64,000 nucleotides of DNA. It comes from Deefgea tanakiae. Lineage in GTDB: Bacteria; Pseudomonadota; Gammaproteobacteria; Burkholderiales; Chitinibacteraceae. The translations under genes were made by a program, and so were the position numbers. Positions 54,065-63,821 of this stretch are shown here, in pieces; position 1 is the stretch's first letter, and the number at the start of each line of letters is the position of its first letter. The notes below the pieces were generated by a model. That model was not told where the DNA came from. It made no database searches and worked only from the letters and a program-made list of their open reading frames with translations. The stretch covers positions 1,612,001 to 1,676,000 of the forward strand of contig NZ_CP081150.1 of NCBI RefSeq assembly GCF_019665765.1, in the 5' to 3' direction.

Positions 54065-56134
54065 ATGAGCTTATTTCAATCAAAAACGGGTAGTTTTTAT
54101 CGGCGCGTATTGCGCAACATGGCCTTGCGCATCACGCTGGCAGCGCTCGCAGTTTCAGCGATCAGCTATTACTACAGCTACACACGACTACAAGAAGAAG
54201 CACTTGCTAGCCTTGCCAAGTACATTGACGCCCGTAGCCAAATTGAAAGTGAGCTATTTCTTAATGCCGAAGACAATACACGGCTCATTCGAGATGAATT
54301 TATTCGCCGCTATACACTAGCGCAAGGCATCGACGCCAGCCCTGAATTCAATCAATTCCTTCGGCAAGATAAAGACGGTATGTGGCGGGTAAAATATGAA
54401 TTTGATGACTTTGAACACCGCGCTACCGTTGCAATCTTACCAACGGCTAAGCTCACACCCGAGTTCAAACGCCAAGTAGTCCTCGGCTACAATCTACTAT
54501 CGCAATACGGCCCAGCGTACTCAAATCGTTACTACGACACATTCATTGATTTAAACGTTTCAGACGCAAGCCTGATGTTTTTGCCTCAGCTCAACTATGC
54601 CCGCAATGGCTCGGTAGCAGACTTTGCAGAAACGCTTGAGCCTGAAATGCTCGCAACACCCGCAGCCAACCCACAGCGCAATACAAAATGGAGTGGTATT
54701 TACTACGACAAACAAGCTCTGGAATGGATGGTTTCGGTCGTCACACCGATTGATTATCTTGGTAAATATATTGGTAGCGTTGGCCAAGACGTATTACTGT
54801 CACAGCTGATTGCCCGCACCAATACTGTCAATATTCCCGGCACCTATAATTTCATCGTAACGCGGGATGGTAATTTAATTTCACACCCTAACTACATGCA
54901 ACAAATTCAAAATAAACAAGGTGCATTTAATATTGCGACGTCCGATACACCACTGAAAGCATTCTATTCAGCATTAATCAAAGCACAGCCGCTTGATCGT
55001 TTTATAGAAAGTAGTGATGAAAAATATTGGCTGGGTATCGCGCCAATCAAAAGCACAAACTGGATGTTCGTCACGGTTTACCCAAAAAACCTACTCCAAA
55101 TCAAAGCAGCTATCGCAGCCAGCATGGTGCTTTTCTTAGGTTTAATTGCGCTGGCAATCGAACTTGGTTTATTGGCTTGGGTATTAAAAACCGACGTTAT
55201 TAAACCACTCAACCGCCTTAAAAATGCCATCAAAGATTTGGCCGCTGGTCGAAAAACCAAAGAGCTCGACACCCATCGTGATGATGAAATTGGAGAATTA
55301 GCACGCACCTTCGAGGAAATGGCGCACACCGTACAAACCCATCGCCATCATTTAGAAGATTTAGTCAGTGAGCGTACTCAAGAACTCGCCACCCGAAACC
55401 TGCAACTTGAAGCCGCCAACGAGGCGCTCAAATATCTCAATCATGAGAAAAATGAACTACTCACCATTGCAGCACACGATCTAAAGAACCCCGTCGCCAG
55501 CATCCAAGGGATGTCGGTCCTTTTGAAAGACCGCCTCAATGAATGGCCAACGGAAAAAATTCAAGACCGACTCAGCGGCATTAATCAACTCGCTGGCCGT
55601 ATACAAAGCATTATCTGCAATTTAATTGACCACAACGCGCTCGAAACGGGTTCGATTCGGCTCAACTTTGAAACGATTGAGATCGATGGATTAATTGAGT
55701 TGGCAATCGCCGAGTGGGAAGAACGCCTGAAAAACAAACATCAAAAGTGCACCTTCGTTCGTTCAGGACTCAGCGTAACTGCCGACCGACAAGCGCTGTG
55801 GCAAGTGCTGGATAATCTAATTTCAAATGCGGTCAAATATTCACCGCACGAAAAAGAAATCACAATTACCGTCGCTCATCGAGACTGTGATATTGAAATT
55901 AGTGTGAAAGACCAAGGCCCCGGTATTGCGCCGCACGAAACATCGATGCTGTTCAAAAAGTTTAGCCGGCTCTCGGCACGCCCAACCGGTGGAGAACACA
56001 CCACAGGGCTAGGGTTGTCGATTACCAAACGACTCATCGAAGCAATGAACGGCCATATTCGCTGCGAAAGCCAGTTTGGTCACGGCTCGGCCTTTATTAT
56101 TTCGCTATCTCCCGCTGAAGCTGAAGACGCTTAG
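54065..56134 (+). CDS. Membrane sensor histidine kinase with Cache domain
   Basis: A 689-residue sensor: TM1 (about 20-40), a large periplasmic double-Cache-like domain (about 45-345, ending TNWMFVTVYPKN), TM2 (about 352-378), HAMP (about 380-435, DEIGELARTFEEM), a coiled coil, then HisKA with acceptor His471 in AAHDLKNPV, and HATPase_c with N box LDNLISNAVKYS, G1 DQGPGIAP and G2 GLGLSITKRLI. All kinase parts are intact. Cache domains bind small ligands such as amino acids or organic acids. No response regulator lies next to it. Confidence 0.93.
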   Translation: MSLFQSKTGSFYRRVLRNMALRITLAALAVSAISYYYSYTRLQEEALASLAKYIDARSQIESELFLNAEDNTRLIRDEFIRRYTLAQGIDASPEFNQFLRQDKDGMWRVKYEFDDFEHRATVAILPTAKLTPEFKRQVVLGYNLLSQYGPAYSNRYYDTFIDLNVSDASLMFLPQLNYARNGSVADFAETLEPEMLATPAANPQRNTKWSGIYYDKQALEWMVSVVTPIDYLGKYIGSVGQDVLLSQLIARTNTVNIPGTYNFIVTRDGNLISHPNYMQQIQNKQGAFNIATSDTPLKAFYSALIKAQPLDRFIESSDEKYWLGIAPIKSTNWMFVTVYPKNLLQIKAAIAASMVLFLGLIALAIELGLLAWVLKTDVIKPLNRLKNAIKDLAAGRKTKELDTHRDDEIGELARTFEEMAHTVQTHRHHLEDLVSERTQELATRNLQLEAANEALKYLNHEKNELLTIAAHDLKNPVASIQGMSVLLKDRLNEWPTEKIQDRLSGINQLAGRIQSIICNLIDHNALETGSIRLNFETIEIDGLIELAIAEWEERLKNKHQKCTFVRSGLSVTADRQALWQVLDNLISNAVKYSPHEKEITITVAHRDCDIEISVKDQGPGIAPHETSMLFKKFSRLSARPTGGEHTTGLGLSITKRLIEAMNGHIRCESQFGHGSAFIISLSPAEAEDA

Positions 56135-56174
56135 CCTACCGTGCTGTAAAATAATCGCAGACTAATCTAAACCG

Positions 56175-56196
56175 AAACCCTGCTTTGGCAGGGTTT
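56175..56196 (+). terminator. Terminator after the Cache kinase gene
   Basis: AAACCCTGC/GCAGGGTTT stem with TTTG loop between the kinase and thyA, ending only about 7 bases before the thyA ribosome site, so it might also affect thyA translation. Confidence 0.7.
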
Positions 56197-56211
56197 ATTA
56201 CTGGAGTTACC

Positions 56212-57033
56212 ATGCGCCAATACCACGATTTACTACAACACGTCCTTGATCACGGCGTCGCGAAAGAAGATCGAACTGGCACTGGCACAGTATCGATTTT
56301 TGGCCACCAAATGCGATTTAATTTAGCCGATGGCTTCCCATTGGTCACAACAAAAAAGACCCACCTAAAATCGATCATCAATGAGTTACTTTGGTTTTTG
56401 CGTGGGGAAACCAATGTGAAGTGGCTGCAAGAGCGTGGCGTCACAATCTGGGATGAATGGGCTGATTCCAATGGCGAACTAGGCCCCGTATATGGCTCGC
56501 AATGGCGCAGTTGGCCAACGCAAGATGGCCGCCATATTGATCAAATTACTGAAGTGATTAATACACTCAAAAACAATCCAGACTCACGCAGGATTATCGT
56601 TTCAGCGTGGAATGTCGGCGAAATTGAAAACATGGCACTGCCACCTTGCCATGCGTTTTTCCAATTTTATGTTGCCCCCGCCCAGCCAGGCGATACCGAT
56701 CAGCGTGGCAAACTTTCGTGCCAACTGTATCAGCGCAGCGCTGATTTGTTCCTTGGTGTGCCATTCAATATTGCCTCTTACGCTACACTCGTACTGATGT
56801 TGGCTCAAGTTTGTAATTTACAGGCAGGGGACTTTGTTTGGACGGGCGGCGATTGCCACATTTACAGCAACCATTTTGAGCAAGTCAAAGAGCAGCTCAG
56901 TCGTGATCTGCGCACACTGCCGACCCTCAAGCTCAATCCAGAAAAAATGGACTTGTTCGCATTTGAGTTTTCGGATTTCACTCTTGAGAATTACGACCCA
57001 CACCCAGCGATTAAAGCGCCAGTCGCAGTCTAA
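56212..57033 (+). CDS. thyA: Thymidylate synthase ThyA
   Basis: ThyA methylates dUMP to dTMP with methylene-tetrahydrofolate. The 273-residue enzyme has [18 protein letters not shown], the phosphate-binding [10 protein letters not shown], catalytic Cys146 in [30 protein letters not shown] and [12 protein letters not shown] at the end. It is about nine residues longer than E. coli ThyA, mainly through a short insert after [12 protein letters not shown]. The ATG at 56212 has CTGGAG upstream; the frame to 56185 is unsupported. No folA follows, and a strong terminator does. Confidence 0.97.
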   Translation: MRQYHDLLQHVLDHGVAKEDRTGTGTVSIFGHQMRFNLADGFPLVTTKKTHLKSIINELLWFLRGETNVKWLQERGVTIWDEWADSNGELGPVYGSQWRSWPTQDGRHIDQITEVINTLKNNPDSRRIIVSAWNVGEIENMALPPCHAFFQFYVAPAQPGDTDQRGKLSCQLYQRSADLFLGVPFNIASYATLVLMLAQVCNLQAGDFVWTGGDCHIYSNHFEQVKEQLSRDLRTLPTLKLNPEKMDLFAFEFSDFTLENYDPHPAIKAPVAV

Positions 57034-57034
57034 T

Positions 57035-57061
57035 AAAAAGCCGGAGACTCTCCGGCTTTTT
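57035..57061. terminator. Bidirectional terminator between thyA and dadA
   Basis: Perfect 12-pair stem AAAAAGCCGGAG/CTCCGGCTTTTT with ACT loop, directly after the thyA stop. dadA ends 54 bases away on the other strand. Confidence 0.9.
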
Positions 57062-57114
57062 ATATGTATATCTCTGCAAGCATTAATTTTTAATTTCTAG
57101 CAAGCAATACCCTA

Positions 57115-58374
57115 CTAAACACCTTTTACAAACGGATAATCTACTGCAGGCTGACGGCCTGCAATCAAATCGGCAATGGCCTGTGCTGAGCCACAGCATT
57201 CAGTCCAACCCAATGTGCCATGGCCCGTATTGAGCCATAAACTTGGATACCGTGTTTGTCCGATATAAGGCAGATTGCCGGGCGTTGCTGGGCGCAAACC
57301 GGTCCAGAACTCAGCCGCAGCATAATCCATACCTTCTGGAAAAATCTGGCTAGTACGGTCAATCAGCGCCTTACAGCGTACTGGATTCAAATCCAAATTA
57401 TAACCATTGAATTCCGCCGTTCCAGCCACCCGCAGACGATCGCCTAAGCGCGAAAACACCAGTTTATAACCATCGTCGGTCAAACTCACTGTCGGAGCAT
57501 GTTGCGGATCGATAACAGGAATCGTTGCCGAGTAGCCTTTTGCTGGATAAATATCCAAAGTAATACCCAAAGGCTGCAAATGTTGTGGGCTATAGCTGCC
57601 CAAGCATACAACGATCGCATCGGCAGAGAGACGCTCAACACCTTCAGCTTGACTCGACACCCGGACCACCTTCACGTCACCGCCCTCTTTCTCCAAGGCA
57701 TCAATCTGGCAGTCGTAGCGAAACTCAACCCCCAAAGCCACACAGCGCTCGGCCAACTGATTAGTAAATTCACGAGCATCACCCGATTCATCACTTGGTG
57801 TATACGTGCCACCGACGATTGGAAAACGAGACTGCGCCAAAGCAGGCTCAATCGCCAAACACTCTGCAGCGTTCTTAACCTGCCGATCTAATCCCACATC
57901 TCGCATCAAAGCAGCAGCGGGGATTGCAGCCGCAAACTCTGCGGGGTCGGTGTAATAGTGCAAGATGCCTTCAGTACGTTGCTGATAAATCACGCCAGTT
58001 TTAGCACGCAAGTCCTGCAAGGTTTCACGACTATAAAGACCCAAACGCACCAAATTTTGTAAATTGGCTTTGGCTTTTTCTTTGGTGCATTGTTGCAAAA
58101 AACGCAAACCCCAACGCCATTGATTCCAATCCATTTTTAGGCGAAACAACAATGGCGCATCTTCTTCACCTAACCACTGCAAAGTCTTCCACGGGGCCTT
58201 TGGATTTGCCCATGGCTCGGCATGACAAACAGACACTTGTCCACCATTAGCGTAACTAGTTTCACGGGCGGGCTCTTGGGCGCGCTCTATCACCGTTACC
58301 GAATGCCCTTCTTGCGCGAGAAACCATGCGCTAGTTACGCCAATGACGCCAGCACCGAGAATAATAATCCGCAT
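57115..58374 (-). CDS. dadA: D-amino acid dehydrogenase DadA
   Basis: FAD enzyme at the inner membrane that oxidises D-amino acids (mainly D-alanine) to keto acids, sending electrons to quinone. The 419-residue protein shows the FAD-binding ILGAGVIGVTSAWFLAQEGH at the N-terminus, RARE TSYANGGQVS-type motif at about residue 35, GGTYTPSDESGDAREFT near 185, and the C-terminal GLRPATPGNLPYIG and NTGHGTLGWT, all typical of DadA. No dadX racemase or Lrp regulator gene is adjacent, so it stands alone here. Confidence 0.94.
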   Translation of the reverse strand: MRIIILGAGVIGVTSAWFLAQEGHSVTVIERAQEPARETSYANGGQVSVCHAEPWANPKAPWKTLQWLGEEDAPLLFRLKMDWNQWRWGLRFLQQCTKEKAKANLQNLVRLGLYSRETLQDLRAKTGVIYQQRTEGILHYYTDPAEFAAAIPAAALMRDVGLDRQVKNAAECLAIEPALAQSRFPIVGGTYTPSDESGDAREFTNQLAERCVALGVEFRYDCQIDALEKEGGDVKVVRVSSQAEGVERLSADAIVVCLGSYSPQHLQPLGITLDIYPAKGYSATIPVIDPQHAPTVSLTDDGYKLVFSRLGDRLRVAGTAEFNGYNLDLNPVRCKALIDRTSQIFPEGMDYAAAEFWTGLRPATPGNLPYIGQTRYPSLWLNTGHGTLGWTECCGSAQAIADLIAGRQPAVDYPFVKGV

Positions 58375-58576
58375 TCGACTGCCCTCCCAAGGCCACTATT
58401 ATGCTGACATTATGCCCTGCAAATAGTCGAACCCACTTGGGATTGTCGATTTTTAATGCTGCAGATCAAACTCAATGTGTTGGATGAAAAAACAAAGCAA
58501 CAAACAGCGATGTGTAATCAGCTAACTATGTTTTAAACTGTACACTGATGAAAGCACAAAATAGAAAAGCGCATTA

Positions 58577-60421
58577 ATGAAACTATCCCTTCGCTCTGCT
58601 GTTATTTTGGCCATTTTGATTGGCCTATGCCTCCCAGCCACCATATTGGGCTATATCAGTCTGCAGTACGAATTACAAACGACCAAAACTCAAATTAGCC
58701 GTGACCACCAGCGACTGAGCGACGTGCTGGCCTTGGGGATGCAAGAACCATTGTGGAATTTGTCACCAGAGTCTGGGCGGCCACTGCTTGAATCGCTAAT
58801 GAGTGATGACCGTATTGTGCGGATCACCATCAATGACAATAATCTTGGCGTATTTTTATCGATCCAGCACCCTGAACGGGCGTTGGGTAATGTGGCAGCG
58901 CTTTCTCGTCCTGTGATCAAACAAGGCAATACCATCGGCATAGTCACTGTCAATTTTGCCGATGGCCTCAGCATTCAAACAATTACTCGTAAACTGCGCA
59001 TTTATTTGTTTGCAGTGGTCATCCAAGTTATTTTTAGCTTGGCACTCATTTTGTTCCTGTTGAATTCTCGTGTACTTCGCCCACTTGAAAAGCTCACACA
59101 ACAATCACAACTGCTCGCCAATCGTCAGCTCAACCAAAAATTCATTTGGCAAAGGAATGATGAACTCGGTCAATTAGGCCACTCATTAGAATCAACACGC
59201 CAAGCACTGCACCACTTAGTGGGCACGCTAGAGCAAAAAAACGTACAACTCGAAGCCGATTTGATTAGTCGCCAGCAAATTGAATCTGCCCTGCGCGTGA
59301 GTCAAGATCGCTTCCGGCGCTTAGTTGAGTCAACACGACTAATCCCTTGGGATGCTCGCCCAGAAGAGTGGCGTTTTACTTATGTAGGCCCACAAGCTGA
59401 ACAATTACTTGGCTTTCCAATTTCAGTTTGGTATAGCGAAGCTTTTTTAAGTAACTATCTACACCCAGATGATCGACACTTGGCCTATCCCTTATTTGCA
59501 GAACAAATTGCAATTGGCCAAGCTCACGAATTTGAATGCCGTTTACTCTCAGCCAACGGAAAAGAGGTTTGGGTTCATTTCTTGGCAACCGTCAGCAAGG
59601 ATGAAAATAATCGAGCCCATTTGCAGGGCTTCTTATTTGATATCAGTGCTCGTAAACAGAATGAATTGCAACTGGAGCAATACCGCCATCACCTTGAAGA
59701 GGTAGTAGAAAACCGTTCGCGTGCGCTGGTTGCAAGTAATCATGAACTTGAAATTCTGACCGGATCCATTGCGCAAGACTTGCGTTCGCCACTCAAGACC
59801 ATTGAAGGATTTAGCCAAGTACTACTTGATGATTATCGTGAAAAATTAGACGGCAACGCCAGAAATTACTTACTTCGAATTCGTAGTAGCGTATTGGCAA
59901 TGGCCAATCGAATTGAAGATCTTCTGATGCTACACGAACTTTCTCGGAGTGAATTACGCAGAGAAAACATCAATCTCAGTGCAATGGCACTCGATATTAT
60001 GGAAGAAATCACACTGCTACAACCTGAGCGCCATGTAGAACTCAACATCAAAGAACAAGTGTACGCCAATGCCGACGCACATCTAACCCGCATCGCGCTG
60101 TATAACCTGCTTGAAAATGCATGGAAATTCGCCAAGCCGGACAAAACGACTTATATCGAATTTGGCGACACAAAAATTAATGGGCAACAAGTCTTTTTTA
60201 TTGCCGACCATGGCATTGGCTTTGCGCCTGAACAAGCTAAGCGGCTTTTTACGCCATTCCTGCATCTTCACTCTCACGAACAACATAGCGGCAGTGGTAT
60301 TGGTTTAACCGTAGCCCAGCGCATCATCAGTCGGCACAGCGGACATATTTGGGCAAAATCAACTCTGGGTGAGAACGCAACTTTTTACTTCACACTACCA
60401 AACTCATTATTAACACATTGA
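58577..60421 (+). CDS. Sensor histidine kinase homologue lacking the phospho-acceptor histidine
   Basis: A 614-residue membrane protein: TM1 (about 10-30), a periplasmic region (about 32-140), TM2 (about 143-163), HAMP (about 165-215), PAS/PAC domain (about 240-365), then HisKA and HATPase_c. In HisKA the H box reads GSIAQDLRSPLKTIEG, with Gln400 (codon CAA, 59774-59776) where SHDLR has the phosphorylated His. The ATP-binding part is otherwise intact (N box LYNLLENAWKFA, G1 DHGIGF, G2 GSGIGLTVAQRI). It likely cannot phosphorylate itself in the usual way and may act as a pseudokinase or phosphatase. It lies 67 bases before recA. Confidence 0.92.
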   Translation: MKLSLRSAVILAILIGLCLPATILGYISLQYELQTTKTQISRDHQRLSDVLALGMQEPLWNLSPESGRPLLESLMSDDRIVRITINDNNLGVFLSIQHPERALGNVAALSRPVIKQGNTIGIVTVNFADGLSIQTITRKLRIYLFAVVIQVIFSLALILFLLNSRVLRPLEKLTQQSQLLANRQLNQKFIWQRNDELGQLGHSLESTRQALHHLVGTLEQKNVQLEADLISRQQIESALRVSQDRFRRLVESTRLIPWDARPEEWRFTYVGPQAEQLLGFPISVWYSEAFLSNYLHPDDRHLAYPLFAEQIAIGQAHEFECRLLSANGKEVWVHFLATVSKDENNRAHLQGFLFDISARKQNELQLEQYRHHLEEVVENRSRALVASNHELEILTGSIAQDLRSPLKTIEGFSQVLLDDYREKLDGNARNYLLRIRSSVLAMANRIEDLLMLHELSRSELRRENINLSAMALDIMEEITLLQPERHVELNIKEQVYANADAHLTRIALYNLLENAWKFAKPDKTTYIEFGDTKINGQQVFFIADHGIGFAPEQAKRLFTPFLHLHSHEQHSGSGIGLTVAQRIISRHSGHIWAKSTLGENATFYFTLPNSLLTH

Positions 60422-60425
60422 GTGC

Positions 60426-60453
60426 TTGCAAAAAAGAACGAATGTTCTATAAT
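60426..60453 (+). promoter_or_regulatory. recA promoter with embedded GAAC-N4-GTTC palindrome (possible LexA operator)
   Basis: TTGCAA (60426-60431), a 16-base spacer, and a perfect TATAAT (60448-60453), 36 bases before the recA ATG. The spacer is filled by AGAACGAATGTTCT (60435-60448), a GAAC-N4-GTTC dyad placed to block RNA polymerase. Confidence 0.75.
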
Positions 60454-60488
60454 TCATTTCATCACTCTACACACTGGAATCAAATTTC

Positions 60489-61532
60489 ATGGACGACAAT
60501 AAAAGCAAAGCGCTAGCCGCAGCCTTAGCGCAAATCGAACGCCAGTTTGGTAAAGGCGCCATCATGAAGATGGGCGACAATCAAATTGAAAACGACCTGC
60601 AAGTTGTATCAACAGGCTCACTAGGCTTAGATTTAGCACTCGGCGTTGGTGGCTTGCCACGCGGTCGGATCGTTGAAATTTTTGGCCCAGAATCATCAGG
60701 CAAGACAACACTTTGTTTACACGTTGTCGCTGAAGTTCAAAAACTAGGTGGCGTAGCAGCCTACATTGATGCAGAAAATGCACTCGACCCAATTTATGCT
60801 CAAAAACTGGGCGTGAATGTATCTGACATGCTGATTTCTCAGCCTGATACAGGTGAGCAAGGCCTAGAAATTTGCGACATGCTGGTTCGTTCTGGTGGTG
60901 TAGATATTATTGTTGTCGACTCAGTCGCCGCGCTAACCCCTAAAGCTGAAATCGAAGGTGAAATGGGTGACGTGCACGTAGGCCTGCAAGCACGTTTAAT
61001 GAGCCAAGCGCTGCGTAAATTAACCGGCAATATTAAACGCACGAACACGCTAGTGATTTTCATTAATCAATTACGTATGAAAATCGGCAATATGATGCCA
61101 GGTCAAAGCCCTGAAACAACAACGGGTGGTAATGCGCTGAAATTTTACGCTTCGGTTCGCCTCGATATTCGCCGTATTGGTGCCGTCAAGAAAGGCGAAG
61201 ACGTTATTGGTAACCAAACCAAAGTTAAAGTAGCCAAAAATAAAGTAGCCCCACCATTCCGAGTCATTACTTTTGACATCATGTATGGCGAAGGTATTTC
61301 TCGTGAAGGCGAAATTATCGAACAAGGTGTAACGCATAAAATCGTCGAAAAAGCCGGCGCTTGGTACAGCTATAATGGCAACAAAATTGGCCAAGGCTTA
61401 GAAAATTCACGCCAATATCTGAAAGACAATCCTGAAGTGGCCGAAGATATTGCACGAAAAGTCCGCGAAAAAATGACTGGCGCAGCACTCCCTATTGAAA
61501 TGGAACAAAGCAGCGATAGCGCCGCTGAATAA
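60489..61532 (+). CDS. recA: Recombinase RecA
   Basis: RecA, 347 residues, forms filaments on single-stranded DNA for strand exchange and sets off the SOS response by aiding LexA self-cleavage. Seen: Walker [15 protein letters not shown] near residue 67, the [20 protein letters not shown] block with loop 1 near 145-165, [11 protein letters not shown] and loop 2 near 195-212, and [21 protein letters not shown]. The last residues end in a short acidic tail. recX follows after a terminator. Its promoter is annotated separately. Confidence 0.99.
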   Translation: MDDNKSKALAAALAQIERQFGKGAIMKMGDNQIENDLQVVSTGSLGLDLALGVGGLPRGRIVEIFGPESSGKTTLCLHVVAEVQKLGGVAAYIDAENALDPIYAQKLGVNVSDMLISQPDTGEQGLEICDMLVRSGGVDIIVVDSVAALTPKAEIEGEMGDVHVGLQARLMSQALRKLTGNIKRTNTLVIFINQLRMKIGNMMPGQSPETTTGGNALKFYASVRLDIRRIGAVKKGEDVIGNQTKVKVAKNKVAPPFRVITFDIMYGEGISREGEIIEQGVTHKIVEKAGAWYSYNGNKIGQGLENSRQYLKDNPEVAEDIARKVREKMTGAALPIEMEQSSDSAAE

Positions 61533-61551
61533 AATAATCTTTAAATAGTCC

Positions 61552-61578
61552 AATGGCCACTTCGTGGCCATTTTTTTT
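61552..61578 (+). terminator. recA-recX intergenic terminator
   Basis: Perfect 9-pair stem AATGGCCAC/GTGGCCATT with TTC loop, followed by a run of T. As in E. coli, recX is probably reached by read-through at a lower level. Confidence 0.85.
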
Positions 61579-61590
61579 AAGTTCAAATCT

Positions 61591-62049
61591 ATGATATCGA
61601 TTCGAAATAAAGCACTGCAACTGCTGAGCCGCCGTGACCACTCAAAACATGAACTCCAGCAAAAATTGGCAATCGCATTTCCTGAAATACCAAGCGAAGA
61701 AATCACAAATGTCATGGATGAATTCGCCCAAATGGGTTGGGTTTCTGATGAGCGATTCGCTGAGCAATGGGTCTACTTTCGAAGTCAGCGCTACGGCCCA
61801 CAACGACTTAAGCATGAGCTGATCGAAAAAGGTGTAGCCAGTGACATTATTAGCCAAGTTCTTGCCGAAATCAGCGACGATGAAACCAGCAAAGCGAGGA
61901 TATTGTTAGAAAAAAAATTCTCGCAAGCCCCAACAAACATCGCTGAACGGACTAAACAATTAAGATACTTGGCCAATAAAGGTTTTAGCTTGCATGTAGT
62001 CTATGAAGTAGTCAGTGAGATCAAACATTGCGATATTTACTCAGACTGA
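61591..62049 (+). CDS. recX: Regulatory protein RecX
   Basis: RecX, 152 residues, limits RecA filament growth. The three-helix repeats are visible: ISIRNKALQLLSRRDHSKHELQQKL at the N-terminus, MGWVSDERFAEQWVYFRSQRYGPQRLKHEL in the middle, and RTKQLRYLANKGFSLHVVYEVV at the end. Start is ATG at 61591; the open frame to GTG 61564 runs through the terminator and is discounted. Follows recA at the usual place. Confidence 0.95.
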   Translation: MISIRNKALQLLSRRDHSKHELQQKLAIAFPEIPSEEITNVMDEFAQMGWVSDERFAEQWVYFRSQRYGPQRLKHELIEKGVASDIISQVLAEISDDETSKARILLEKKFSQAPTNIAERTKQLRYLANKGFSLHVVYEVVSEIKHCDIYSD

Positions 62050-62093
62050 ATCGGACAGTGATTTGAGGAGGTTCTAAATTTAGATATGTTTTC

Positions 62094-62137
62094 CGACTTC
62101 CCTCTGTTGTGCTAAATTTTGCATCAGAAGGAAGTCG
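62094..62137. terminator. Weak inverted repeat between convergent recX and ettA
   Basis: CGACTTCC (62094-62101) pairs with GGAAGTCG (62130-62137) around a 28-base loop. It may be a weak terminator, but has no T-run. Confidence 0.3.
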
Positions 62138-62153
62138 CCTAAAGTACTAGAAC

Positions 62154-63821
62154 TTAACGAGAGATTGGCTTGTAGCGAATCCGTTTTGGTTTCGCGCCCT
62201 CTTCACCCAAGCGTTTTTTCTTATCGGCTTCGTATTCTTGATAGTTACCGTCAAAGAAATTCCATTGCGAATTGCCTTCTGCCGCCAAGATATGCGTCGC
62301 AATCCGATCAAGGAACCAGCGATCATGGGAAATAACAAACACGGTACCTGCAAACTCAAGCAAGGCATCTTCCAAGGCACGCAGTGTTTCCACGTCCAAG
62401 TCATTCGATGGCTCATCGAGTAGCAAAACATTGCCGCCTTTGAGCAGCGTTTTTGCCAAATGCAGGCGACCACGCTCACCACCGGATAAATTGCCAACCA
62501 GTTTAGCCTGATCTGCGCCCTTAAAGTTAAAACGCCCCAGATAAGCACGGCTGCTCATTTCAAACTTGCCGACATTAATCACGTCATGACCATTTGAAAC
62601 ATCTTGGAACACGGTCTTGTCGTTTTCCAAACCTTCACGGCTTTGTTCAACAAACGCCATTTGCACGGTTTGGCCGATTTCAACTTCGCCGCTATCCGGT
62701 GCTTCTTTACCAGCAATCATTTTAAACAGCGTTGATTTACCAGCACCATTCGGGCCGATAATTCCGACAATCGCACCTGCTGGTACATTAAAGCTCAAAT
62801 CATCGATCAAAAGACGATCGCCAAACGCTTTGCTCACGCCTTTAAACTCAATGACTTTATCACCCAAACGCTCAGCAACAGGAATAAAGATCTCTTGCGT
62901 TTCATTGCGTTTTTGATGCTCAAAGCTACTCAATTCTTCAAAACGTGCAATACGCGCTTTTGATTTGGCTTGGCGGCCTTTTGGATTTTGACGAACCCAC
63001 TCCAATTCTTTGTTCAACGCTTTTTGACGCGCCGACTCTTGTGACTCTTCGACTTTCAAGCGCTCTTCTTTCTTTTGCAACCAAGTCGAATAATTGCCTT
63101 CCCAAGGAATACCATGGCCACGATCGAGTTCCAAAATCCACTCGGCGGCGTTATCAAGGAAATAGCGATCATGCGTTACCGCAACCACAGTTCCTGGGAA
63201 ACGCACCAAGAATTGCTCCAGCCATTCCACTGACTCAGCATCCAAGTGATTGGTTGGCTCGTCGAGCAGCAACATATCTGGCTTAGACAGCAGCAATTTA
63301 CACAAAGCCACACGGCGTTTTTCACCACCGGAAAGTTGCCCAACAATGGCATCCCACTCTGGCAAGCGCAGTGCATCGGCTGCGATTTCGAGTTGCAATT
63401 CCAAATTGTCGCCTGCACCCGCAGAGATAATCGCTTCAAGGCGGCCTTGTTCCTCAGCCAAAGCGTCAAAGTCGGCGCCCTCTTCGGCATATGCAGAGTA
63501 CACTGCCTCAAGTTTGGCTTGGGCTTCAAAGACTTCACCAAGGCCACTTTCTACTTCTTGGCGCACGGTGTTGGTCGCGGTTAACTCAGGTTCTTGTGCC
63601 AAATAGCCAATTTTGATATTGGGCAGATGTTGCACTTCACCTTCAAACTCTTTTTCCACGCCAGCCATGATTTTCAAAACAGTTGATTTACCTGAACCGT
63701 TTAAGCCCAATAAACCAATCTTTGCGCCGGGAAAAAAAGACAGGGAAATGTCTTTAATAATCTGGCGTTTCGGCGGAACAATTTTGCTCACACGGAGCAT
63801 CGACATTACATACTGTGCCAT
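62154..63821 (-). CDS. ettA: Energy-dependent translational throttle protein EttA (ABC-F)
   Basis: EttA binds the ribosomal E site and gates the first peptide bond according to ATP/ADP. The 555-residue protein has two ABC domains: Walker A GLNGSGKSTVLK and signature LSGGEKRRVALCKLL with LLLDEPTNHLD in the first; GPNGAGKSTLFKM, LSGGERGRLHLAKTL and LLLDEPSNDLD in the second. Between them lies the interdomain linker rich in basic and acidic residues (about 240-310, with NPKGRQAKSKARIARFEEL). The C-terminal end GAKPKRIRYKPI also fits. No membrane domain. The 179 bases beyond its start hold no gene that I can see. Confidence 0.96.
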   Translation of the reverse strand: MAQYVMSMLRVSKIVPPKRQIIKDISLSFFPGAKIGLLGLNGSGKSTVLKIMAGVEKEFEGEVQHLPNIKIGYLAQEPELTATNTVRQEVESGLGEVFEAQAKLEAVYSAYAEEGADFDALAEEQGRLEAIISAGAGDNLELQLEIAADALRLPEWDAIVGQLSGGEKRRVALCKLLLSKPDMLLLDEPTNHLDAESVEWLEQFLVRFPGTVVAVTHDRYFLDNAAEWILELDRGHGIPWEGNYSTWLQKKEERLKVEESQESARQKALNKELEWVRQNPKGRQAKSKARIARFEELSSFEHQKRNETQEIFIPVAERLGDKVIEFKGVSKAFGDRLLIDDLSFNVPAGAIVGIIGPNGAGKSTLFKMIAGKEAPDSGEVEIGQTVQMAFVEQSREGLENDKTVFQDVSNGHDVINVGKFEMSSRAYLGRFNFKGADQAKLVGNLSGGERGRLHLAKTLLKGGNVLLLDEPSNDLDVETLRALEDALLEFAGTVFVISHDRWFLDRIATHILAAEGNSQWNFFDGNYQEYEADKKKRLGEEGAKPKRIRYKPISR

